In this document: positions 1-5,230 of the stretch, one piece after another | Numbering within the stretch: the first letter of the stretch is position 1 | Layout: each line of letters begins with the position of its first letter | Assembly: GCA_946481445.1 (NCBI GenBank) | Contig: CAMLOA010000183.1 | Location: 1 to 5,230 of the forward strand | Direction: 5' to 3' | Length of the DNA stretch: 5,230 bases | From: an uncultured Devosia sp. | Lineage (GTDB): Bacteria > Pseudomonadota > Alphaproteobacteria > Rhizobiales > Devosiaceae | Notes under the pieces: model-generated | The model's input: the letters and a program-made list of their open reading frames with translations, nothing else | What the model was told of the DNA's origin: nothing | Databases searched by the model: none | Program-made: the position numbers and the translations under genes

Positions 1-175
1 GCTTTCGTTCGTCGGGGCCGCCGGGTTTTCGGGCGCCAATCAGGTGAGGGCGGTTCAGAATGGTTCGAGCGTTCTCATTCAGATCAATGTCGGTGGTTCC
101 CTGGCTGCTGACGGCGAGATCATGTTGACCAACACCCTGCTGTCCTCCGTCAATGCCAGCGATTTCCTGCTCTGA
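1..175 (+). CDS. RTX/serralysin-like secreted protein, C-terminal end only (partial, 5' cut by window)
   Basis: Only the last 57 codons are present, read in the frame of positions 2-172 with a TGA stop at 173-175. The segment has the pattern FVGAAGFSGANQVRAVQ, then a short strand (VLIQINVGG), then ADGEIML, and ends SVNASDFLL. This is the pattern of the C-terminal domain found in serralysin-type metalloproteases and many alphaproteobacterial RTX calcium-binding proteins. In that family the C-terminus is an uncleaved type I secretion signal that ends with an acidic residue followed by hydrophobic ones, here Asp-Phe-Leu-Leu. No GGxGxDxxx calcium repeats lie in the visible part; they would be upstream. 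The protein should be exported to the outside of the cell, probably through the ABC/HlyD pair encoded 86 bases downstream on the same strand. The catalytic or binding function cannot be told, because the N-terminal part is missing: protease, adhesin, lipase or a plain RTX protein are all possible. Confidence 0.8.
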   Translation, partial: LSFVGAAGFSGANQVRAVQNGSSVLIQINVGGSLAADGEIMLTNTLLSSVNASDFLL

Positions 176-261
176 GGCCGCTGGACAGCCCGAATCCACC
201 GGTGAGCTTGACGTAGGGTCGTGTGCGGGCCACAGACAGCCACTGGCCTCGTGAGGTTTCC
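176..261 (+). other. intergenic gap between RTX gene and transporter gene
   Basis: These 86 bases hold no gene. I see no hairpin followed by a T-run that would end transcription after the RTX gene, so readthrough into the transporter genes is possible. There is a perfect 8-base palindrome CACCGGTG at 197-204. A CTTGAC sequence at 207-212 resembles an alphaproteobacterial -35 box, but no convincing -10 box follows at 16-18 bases, so a separate promoter is only a weak possibility. A 5-base inverted repeat, GGCCA at 228-232 and TGGCC at 244-248, lies just before the ribosome binding site; it is too short to call a regulatory hairpin. Confidence 0.5.
253..256 (+). promoter_or_regulatory. ribosome binding site deciding the ABC transporter start
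   Basis: GAGG lies five bases before ATG 262. It favours that ATG over the upstream in-frame GTG at 223, which has only a weaker AGGG at 215-218 four bases before it. The 13 extra residues from GTG 223 also do not look like the family's N-terminus. Confidence 0.6.
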
Positions 262-2058
262 ATGCTGGCGTTGAGCCATCGTCATCTGCGTCGCGCGTTG
301 TTCGTTGCCCTGCTGTTCTCGCTTGCGCTGAACTTGCTGATCCTCACCGTGCCGCTCTACATGACGGCAGTGTATGATCGCGTGCTGTCGAGCCGGAGCC
401 TCGAGACGCTGATGATGATCAGCGCAGTGGCCGTCGGTGCGCTTGTGCTCACCGGATTCCTGGAGAGTGTTCGGCAGGTGGTCCTGACGCGGGCAGGGGC
501 CCGGTTCGAGGCCGATCTGGGGGGAGAGGTGCTTGCCGCCACGATCCGCGCCGGATTGCAGACCGGCAATGACGTGCAGCCGCTTCGCGATCTGGCGCAG
601 GTGCGCCAGTTCCTGTCCTCGCCCCTGGTAGGCGCCCTGTTCGATGCGCCCGTCGCGCCCTTCTACCTGGTTCTGATCTTCCTGGTGCATCCGCATCTGG
701 GCTGGATAACCGCGGGCTGCGCGGTGTTGCTCGTCGCTATCTCGGTGCTTACCCAGCAGATCACGAAGGTCCCGCTGAAGCAGGCGGCGCGCCACGGTCA
801 GATGGCCTTTCACAACGCGCAGGCGCAGTTGCGCAATGCGGAGGTGATCCGGGCCATGGGCATGCATGCCGAGGGCGTGCGGGCCTGGGGCGAACACAAC
901 AACAGGGCCATGGCTGCGGCGGACAGCGCCGCACGGCGCAATGCCGTCCTGAGCGGGCTGACCAAGTTCGTCCGTCTCCTGCTCCAGGTGGGAATCCTGG
1001 GCTATGGCGCCTACCTCGTGCTGTCCGATTACAGCCTGTCCGGCGGTATCATTTTTGCCGCGTCGATCATTTCGTCCCGCGCCCTGGCGCCGCTCGACCA
1101 GGCGATCGGCGGGTGGCGCACCTTCGAGCAGGCCCACCAGGCCTATAGCCGTGTAATGGACCTGCTGCGGGCAACGACGAGGGAGCGCGACGTGATGGAT
1201 CTGCCGGCTCCGCGCGCCACGCTGGGCGTCGAGCGTCTCGTCTACGGCCCTCCCGGCGGCCAGGCCATCATCAAGGGCATGACCTTCCAGATCGACGCCG
1301 GAGAGGTGGTCGGTGTAATCGGGCCCAGCGGCGCCGGAAAGTCGACACTTGCGCGCCTTCTGGTGGGGGCGATCCGTCCGTCGTCGGGGCTGGTGCGCAT
1401 TGGTGGCGATGATCTCACCCATTGGTCCGTGGAGGCGATCGGACCCTACCTCGGCTACGTGCCGCAGGACATCGAACTGTTTCCCGCCACGGTTGCGCAG
1501 AACATTGCGCGCATGGCCGCGAGCCCGGATGCCACTGCAGTGGTGGCGGCTGCCCGGCAGGCCAATTGCCACGAACTGATCCAGCGCCTTCCCGACGGAT
1601 ACGATACCGTGGTGGGACCGGGCGGCTTTGGCCTATCCGGCGGCCAGCGGCAGCGCATTGCCCTGGCCCGCGCCTTCTATGGCAATCCGCGCATCGTCAT
1701 TCTCGATGAACCCAATGCCTCGCTCGACAGTGAGGGCGAAGAAGCCCTGTTGGCGGCCCTGGTCGAGGCCGGGCGCGCCGGGACCACGTGCGTGGTCATT
1801 GCACAGCGCACCAGCATTCTCCCGGCCGTCACCAAGCTGATGGTGCTGCGGGACGGGCGCGTAGAGGCCTTCGGCCCCAGGGATGAGGTTCTGCGGTCGC
1901 AGGGGCTCACGCCGCAGCGGACTGGCGAGCCGATGGCGGCCAACCAGGGCGAGCGTCGCGGTCCGGCTGCCGACCAGCCCGGCACGGCAGTGCCGGCGCG
2001 TCTGCTCTCGGTCATGCCGATCAGCGTCACACCTGGCGCCAAGGCGGGAGACAGCTGA
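262..2058 (+). CDS. type I secretion ABC permease/ATPase, PrtD family
   Basis: This is a 598-residue half-transporter that should dimerise in the inner membrane and use ATP to drive an unfolded substrate into the type I export channel. The N-terminal half carries about six membrane segments: roughly residues 12-32, 50-70, 132-148, 149-172, 238-256 and 264-282. The opening segment includes LNLLILTVPLYMTAVYDRVL, typical of PrtD-family exporters; there is no C39 peptidase or HlyB-type N-terminal domain. The ATPase domain spans about 321-547: possible A-loop Tyr328, Walker A GPSGAGKST at 354-362, Q-loop Gln402, signature LSGGQ at 458-462, Walker B ending ILDE with Asp482 and Glu483, and D-loop SLD at 487-489. 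The usual H-loop histidine is replaced: residues 513-517 read IAQRT, with Gln515. A Pro/Ala/Gly-rich tail of about 51 residues (548-598) follows the ATPase domain. The start at ATG 262 is chosen over GTG 223 because of the GAGG site. The stop codon directly abuts the next gene's ATG, so the two are one operon. The likely substrate is the RTX protein just upstream. Confidence 0.93.
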   Translation: MLALSHRHLRRALFVALLFSLALNLLILTVPLYMTAVYDRVLSSRSLETLMMISAVAVGALVLTGFLESVRQVVLTRAGARFEADLGGEVLAATIRAGLQTGNDVQPLRDLAQVRQFLSSPLVGALFDAPVAPFYLVLIFLVHPHLGWITAGCAVLLVAISVLTQQITKVPLKQAARHGQMAFHNAQAQLRNAEVIRAMGMHAEGVRAWGEHNNRAMAAADSAARRNAVLSGLTKFVRLLLQVGILGYGAYLVLSDYSLSGGIIFAASIISSRALAPLDQAIGGWRTFEQAHQAYSRVMDLLRATTRERDVMDLPAPRATLGVERLVYGPPGGQAIIKGMTFQIDAGEVVGVIGPSGAGKSTLARLLVGAIRPSSGLVRIGGDDLTHWSVEAIGPYLGYVPQDIELFPATVAQNIARMAASPDATAVVAAARQANCHELIQRLPDGYDTVVGPGGFGLSGGQRQRIALARAFYGNPRIVILDEPNASLDSEGEEALLAALVEAGRAGTTCVVIAQRTSILPAVTKLMVLRDGRVEAFGPRDEVLRSQGLTPQRTGEPMAANQGERRGPAADQPGTAVPARLLSVMPISVTPGAKAGDS

Positions 2059-3357
2059 ATGGCGTGGTATGATGGGGTGAGGACCGGAATTCGGGTTCCC
2101 TCGCTTTTGGGCGGGCTGGTCCTGCTGGTAGGCCTGGGCGGTTTCGGCACCTGGGCCGCGGTGGCGCCCCTGGAAGGCGCGGTGATCGCGCCCGGCACGG
2201 TGACCACGCTGGGCCGCAACAAGTTTATCCAGCACCTCGAGGGTGGCATCGTCCGCGAAGTGCTGGTTGACGAGGGCGACCTCGTGACCAAGGGGCAGCC
2301 CCTGGTCCTGCTCGACCCGACCACGGCCCTTGCCACCCGCAACCGGCTTCGTTCGCAGATCGATACGCTGGCGGCGCTGGAGGCGCGGGCCCTGGCCGAG
2401 CGCTCCGGCGCCGGTGAAATCGCCTTTCCCGCCGAGCTGCTGCAATCGGACGATCCCAATATCGCGGCGGCGATCGAAGACCAGACGGCGGAATTTGAAG
2501 CCAGGCTGCGGCGATTCGAGAACGAGCACGGCATCCTGGGCGAGCAGGTCAGCAGTCTTGAGCAGGAAATGGTCGGGCTGGAGGCGCAGCGCGACGCCGT
2601 GCGGATGCAGCTGGACATCCTGGCCGAAACCATGCCGGACCTGGAGGCCTTGCTTGAGAACGACTTGGTCGTGAAGGCACGGGTTCTCGATGCACGCAGC
2701 CGCGAAGCCGAGCTCATCGGGCACGAAGGCCAGATCACGGCGACCCTCGCCAAGGCCCAGCTGATGATCGGCGAGAAGGAATATGAACAGCAGCGGCTGA
2801 GCAACGTCCGTCTCGAGGAAGCCAGCCGCATCCTGGTGGATGCCCGCAGCGAGCGCGCCGACCTCCTCGAGCAATTGCAGGCCGCGGAGGACGCCCTTGC
2901 GCGCACCACCGTGGTCGCGCCCGAAGCGGGCACCGTTGCCAATATCGCCCAGCTGGGGCCGGGCTCCGTCGTCACGCCCGGGCAGCGGATCATGGAAATC
3001 CTGCCCTATGGCACGGACCTGATCGTCGAGGCCAGGATCATGCCTCATGACGTCGACCAGGTGTTTGTGGGGCAGCAGGCGCGGCTGGTCTTTGCGGCGC
3101 TGGACCCAAGGTCGACGCCACAGGTGAATGGCAGCGTCAGCTATCTGTCGGTGGACAGCCTCGAAGACGAGCGGACGGGCATGGCCTACTATCTGGCGCG
3201 GCTCGTAATATCGAACGAGCCGGTCCCGGGTTTCGATCCGTCCGACGTGGGCGCGGGTCAGCCCGTCGAGGTCTATATCACCACGGGTGAGCGCACTTTC
3301 CTCAACTATCTGCTGGATCCGATAATGGCCAGCATGCGGCGGTCGATGCGCGAGTAG
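2059..3357 (+). CDS. HlyD-family type I secretion periplasmic adaptor (membrane fusion protein)
   Basis: This 432-residue protein should span the inner membrane once and reach across the periplasm to link the ABC exporter to a TolC-like outer-membrane channel. A short cytoplasmic N-terminus is followed by one hydrophobic segment at about 14-37. The first lipoyl/biotinyl-like half-motif is at 58-86 (QHLEGGIV, then EGDLVTKGQPLVLLD). Residues of about 90-275 are rich in Glu, Gln, Leu, Ala and Arg with heptad spacing, as expected for the long coiled-coil hairpin. The second lipoyl half is at about 285-316 (VVAPEAGTV, then PGQRIMEILP). A beta-barrel region follows, and the C-terminus has the family signature VEVYITTGERTFLNYLLDP, with GERT at 410-413. 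The length fits the PrtE/HlyD secretion-adaptor family rather than RND-type adaptors. ATG 2059 follows the transporter's TGA with no gap, and GGGAG at 2046-2050 inside the transporter gene is a good ribosome binding site eight bases upstream, so the two proteins are probably made in step. No lipoprotein signal is seen. Confidence 0.93.
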   Translation: MAWYDGVRTGIRVPSLLGGLVLLVGLGGFGTWAAVAPLEGAVIAPGTVTTLGRNKFIQHLEGGIVREVLVDEGDLVTKGQPLVLLDPTTALATRNRLRSQIDTLAALEARALAERSGAGEIAFPAELLQSDDPNIAAAIEDQTAEFEARLRRFENEHGILGEQVSSLEQEMVGLEAQRDAVRMQLDILAETMPDLEALLENDLVVKARVLDARSREAELIGHEGQITATLAKAQLMIGEKEYEQQRLSNVRLEEASRILVDARSERADLLEQLQAAEDALARTTVVAPEAGTVANIAQLGPGSVVTPGQRIMEILPYGTDLIVEARIMPHDVDQVFVGQQARLVFAALDPRSTPQVNGSVSYLSVDSLEDERTGMAYYLARLVISNEPVPGFDPSDVGAGQPVEVYITTGERTFLNYLLDPIMASMRRSMRE

Positions 3358-3399
3358 GGGCCCAGGGCGTCAGAAGGCGTCGATGGGCATGGCCTGGGC
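3358..3399. other. convergent gene junction with a short inverted repeat (possible weak terminator)
   Basis: The adaptor gene and moeA converge with 12 bases between their stop codons (3358-3369). A perfect 7-base inverted repeat, GCCCAGG at 3360-3366 and CCTGGGC at 3393-3399, starts in the gap and ends inside moeA, with a 26-base spacer. A second short repeat, GGGCA at 3396-3400 with TGCCC at 3403-3407, overlaps it. There is no T-run on either strand, so this is not a standard intrinsic terminator. Termination may rely on Rho or lie elsewhere. Confidence 0.2.
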
Positions 3400-4572
3400 A
3401 AGTGCCCCTGCAGGCTGTCCCGGATCGTTCTCGGGCTGGATGATCAGCATGTCGGCATGTGCGAGCGATGAGGTATGCCCGCTGTCGGTCTGGGCGATCG
3501 GCATGAGTTGGGGCCCGGTGGCCGTCTGCAGTAGCCGGCCGCGCATATAGTGCCGGCGTGCCGCGTTTGGCGGCGTCGCCGCGGCCAGGGGAAGGTGCCA
3601 GATGTCGGGTTCCGGATGCCCCAGCCAGCGCCGCAGGGCCGGCCGGATGAACACCAGGGCTGTCACCATCGCCGAAACCGGATTGCCGGGCAGGCCGAAG
3701 ACCAGCGTCTTGCCGCGCGTTCCGAACATCAGCGGCTTGCCGGGCCGCATGTTGATCTTCCAGAAATCGAGTTTGACGCCGAGCTCGAGCAGGATGTCCT
3801 GGACGATATCGTGGTCCCCCACGCTGGCCCCGCCCGTCGTGATCAGGATGTCGGGGGCGTCAGCCAGGCCCGCGGACAGCTTCTGATGCAGATCGTCCCG
3901 GTTGTCCCTGGCAATCCCGTGGTCGACGACGCTTTCGGCATAGCGGGCCAGCAGGGGCGCAAGGCCATGGCTGTTGGATGCGACGATCTGGTCGGGACCC
4001 AGTGGCGTCCCGGGTGGAACGAGCTCGTCCCCAGTTGCCAGCAGCGCAATGCGCGGCCTGCGGGCCACGGCCAGCGTGGCGCAGTTCGCCGCCGCTGCCA
4101 CCGCCAGGTGCATGGGCATCAGCCGCACGCCCGCACCGACCAGTTCGTCGCCAACTGCGAAGTCATTACCGCGCGGGCGCACGCTGTGGCCGGGGCGCGC
4201 CGGGGCGGTGAAGCGTACCAGGCCGCCGTCGATCACAGCTTCCTCCTGCATGATGACGGTGTCTGCACCGTCCGGCACTGGCGCGCCGGTGAAGATGCGC
4301 GCCGCTTCCCCCGGCCCAAGCGTCCCCGCATAGCCGGTACCGGCCTGCGACATGCCCGCAATCACCAGGCGATGTCCCTCCACTACATCCGCCGCCCGCA
4401 CCGCGTATCCATCCATGGCGCTGGCGTTGAACGGCGGCTGATCATGGCTGGCGATGACCGGCCGCGACAGCACGCGTCCGAAAGCCGCCTGGAGAGGGAC
4501 GGTTTCGGACTGCACCGCCGGCACGCGCGCCAGAATTGCCGCCAGAGCCGCGTCAACGGGCAACAGGCTCAT
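3370..4572 (-). CDS. moeA: molybdopterin molybdenumtransferase MoeA
   Basis: This 400-residue cytoplasmic enzyme inserts molybdate into adenylylated molybdopterin, the last common step of molybdenum cofactor synthesis. The N-terminal part carries [14 protein letters not shown], in which Asp54 corresponds to the essential Asp59 of E. coli MoeA, and [18 protein letters not shown] at about 93-110. The MoCF-type cofactor-binding domain lies at about 170-320: LLATGDEL, then [11 protein letters not shown] (Asp253 within it), INMRPGKP at 273-280 and [10 protein letters not shown] at 293-302. The C-terminal domain (about 325-400) has the usual SG..SS.A.AD motif. The length is normal for MoeA and no break is seen. 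The start is ATG 4572, giving [10 protein letters not shown]; an open frame continues upstream to 4818, but it lies across moaC and is not MoeA-like. The ATG overlaps the moaC stop as ATGA, and there is no clear ribosome binding site of its own, so translation is probably coupled to moaC. The protein should act as a dimer with the adenylyltransferase MogA or an equivalent, which is not in this window. Confidence 0.95.
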   Translation of the reverse strand: MSLLPVDAALAAILARVPAVQSETVPLQAAFGRVLSRPVIASHDQPPFNASAMDGYAVRAADVVEGHRLVIAGMSQAGTGYAGTLGPGEAARIFTGAPVPDGADTVIMQEEAVIDGGLVRFTAPARPGHSVRPRGNDFAVGDELVGAGVRLMPMHLAVAAAANCATLAVARRPRIALLATGDELVPPGTPLGPDQIVASNSHGLAPLLARYAESVVDHGIARDNRDDLHQKLSAGLADAPDILITTGGASVGDHDIVQDILLELGVKLDFWKINMRPGKPLMFGTRGKTLVFGLPGNPVSAMVTALVFIRPALRRWLGHPEPDIWHLPLAAATPPNAARRHYMRGRLLQTATGPQLMPIAQTDSGHTSSLAHADMLIIQPENDPGQPAGALAQAMPIDAF

Positions 4573-5045
4573 GGCCGAACGAAGTCGCCCGATGCGCCGC
4601 CGGATTTTTCCAGCACGCAGATGTCGGTGATTGTCATGGCCCGGTCGATCGCCTTGGCCATGTCGTAGAGCGTCAGGGCCGCTGTCGAAGCCGCCACCAG
4701 TGCCTCCATCTCGACCCCGGTCTGTCCAAGCGTCTCGGCCGTTGCCCGTACAACCAAGCAGGCATCGCCGTGGGCCTCGATCTCGACGCTCACCTTGGTC
4801 AGCGGGATCGGGTGGCAAAGCGGAATCAGGTCCGCGGTGCGCTTTGCGGCCATGATGCCGGCCACGCGGGCCACGGCGAGGGCGTCGCCCTTTTTGAGCC
4901 CGCCGCCCAGTATCGTGGCCACGGTTTCCGCCTGCGCCAGGATCCGCGCTTGTGCCACGGCCCGCCTGCGCGTGCTGGCCTTGTCGCCGATATCGACGAT
5001 ATGCGCCTCGCCGCGTGCGTTGAGGTGTGTCAGGCCGCCCGCCAT
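4569..5045 (-). CDS. moaC: cyclic pyranopterin monophosphate synthase MoaC
   Basis: This 158-residue enzyme is close to the 161 residues of the E. coli protein. It converts the MoaA product (3',8-cyclo-7,8-dihydro-GTP) to cyclic pyranopterin monophosphate, an early step of molybdenum cofactor synthesis. Clear family motifs are [18 protein letters not shown] near the N-terminus, [20 protein letters not shown] at about 59-78, [10 protein letters not shown] at 107-116, YDMAKAIDR at 127-135, and the closing [11 protein letters not shown]. Asp128 and Lys131 match the catalytic Asp128 and Lys131 of E. coli MoaC. The family forms a hexamer of dimers in the cytoplasm. ATG 5045 is preferred over the in-frame TTG 5048, because it shares its A with the trpC stop codon (TGATG) and starts the protein with MAGGLTHL, as expected. 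The gene overlaps trpC by one base and moeA by four, so it sits in the middle of a coupled three-gene block. The MoaA partner is not in the window. Confidence 0.96.
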   Translation of the reverse strand: MAGGLTHLNARGEAHIVDIGDKASTRRRAVAQARILAQAETVATILGGGLKKGDALAVARVAGIMAAKRTADLIPLCHPIPLTKVSVEIEAHGDACLVVRATAETLGQTGVEMEALVAASTAALTLYDMAKAIDRAMTITDICVLEKSGGASGDFVRP

Positions 5046-5230
5046 CAACGCACGGCTTCAGGAGCGCCCATCAGCAGGGCGCGCGTGGCCGAAACCACGT
5101 CGTCCTGCCGCATCAGGCTTTCACCGACGAGGAATGTGCCGATGCCCGCCTCACGATCAAGCTTGACGATGTGGTCGTGGTCGACGATACCGCTCTCGCT
5201 CACCAGCAAGGTGCTCTTGGGAACGCCCAC
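5045..5230 (-). CDS. trpC: indole-3-glycerol phosphate synthase TrpC, C-terminal end only (5' part beyond window)
   Basis: The last 61 codons and the stop of a TIM-barrel enzyme are visible; the reading frame is open to the window edge at 5230, so the start is outside. TrpC closes the ring of carboxyphenylaminodeoxyribulose phosphate to give indole-3-glycerol phosphate, the fourth step of tryptophan synthesis from chorismate. The visible part includes VSESGI, whose Glu-Ser pair is the conserved active-site pair of the family, and [17 protein letters not shown], the phosphate-binding loop and last helix of the barrel. The [13 protein letters not shown] wording is typical of alphaproteobacterial TrpC. 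The protein ends shortly after, so there is no C-terminal TrpF fusion of the E. coli kind. The TGA stop shares its A with the moaC start. GTG at 5228-5230 is simply an internal Val codon here, not a start. Confidence 0.93.
   Translation of the reverse strand: MGVPKSTLLVSESGIVDHDHIVKLDREAGIGTFLVGESLMRQDDVVSATRALLMGAPEAVR

Noticed and set aside
176..196. Terminator hairpin after the RTX gene (GCTG/CAGC at 180-189)
   Set aside because: The arms are four bases with a two-base loop and no T-run follows, so it cannot form a useful terminator.
223..261. GTG 223 as start of the ABC transporter
   Set aside because: It would add 13 residues unlike the family N-terminus, while ATG 262 has GAGG five bases upstream. 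It cannot be fully excluded.
79..1572. Long minus-strand open frame of 497 codons opposite the RTX tail and ABC transporter gene
   Set aside because: It has no recognisable domain, is rich in Arg, His, Gln and Gly as antisense frames of GC-rich genes are, and lies opposite a gene with clear family motifs.
1633..3048. Long minus-strand open frames (471 and 438 codons) opposite the transporter and adaptor genes
   Set aside because: Two antisense frames are open over the same stretch, which is expected from strong G/C third-position bias; neither resembles a protein family.
3366..3381. Direct repeat GGCGTC at 3366-3371 and 3376-3381 as a possible insertion footprint
   Set aside because: A six-base repeat ten bases apart, partly inside moeA's last codons, is expected by chance in GC-rich DNA, and no mobile element lies between the copies.
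3550..4668. Plus-strand open frame of 372 codons opposite moeA
   Set aside because: It is antisense to a well-conserved moeA, and its composition (Arg, His, Gln, Gly rich) is that of a shadow frame.
4573..4818. N-terminal extension of the moeA frame to an upstream start at 4818
   Set aside because: The extra 82 residues lie wholly across moaC in another frame and do not resemble MoeA; ATG 4572 in the ATGA overlap fits the family start.

Overview
This is a GC-rich window (about two thirds G+C by eye) that looks like ordinary chromosome from an alphaproteobacterium. The best evidence is the tightly overlapping trpC-moaC-moeA block, an order common in Rhizobiales/Hyphomicrobiales and relatives. 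The type I secretion genes also resemble alphaproteobacterial versions. A Devosia-like genus is possible, but that is a guess.

Left half, plus strand (1-3357): the window opens inside the last 57 codons of a secreted RTX/serralysin-like protein. Its C-terminus is a typical type I export signal ending in Asp-Phe-Leu-Leu. After an 86-base gap come two genes with no space between them: a PrtD-type ABC permease/ATPase (262-2058) and an HlyD-type membrane-fusion/adaptor protein (2059-3357). Together they make the inner-membrane and periplasmic parts of a type I secretion system, and the upstream protein is the obvious candidate substrate. The outer-membrane TolC-like partner is not in the window.

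Right half, minus strand (3370-5230): reading leftwards, the end of trpC (indole-3-glycerol phosphate synthase, cut by the window edge), complete moaC and complete moeA. trpC and moaC share one base (TGATG) and moaC and moeA share four (ATGA), so the three are almost certainly co-transcribed and translationally coupled. They join a tryptophan-synthesis step to an early (MoaC) and the last (MoeA) step of molybdenum cofactor synthesis. The two blocks converge with only 12 bases between moeA and the adaptor gene.

I found no RNA gene, mobile element, CRISPR array or clearly new system. The points most worth a second look are the H-loop histidine of the ABC ATPase, which reads as glutamine, the pairing of an RTX export signal with its own transporter, and the T1SS block lying beside moeA where related genomes often carry lexA.
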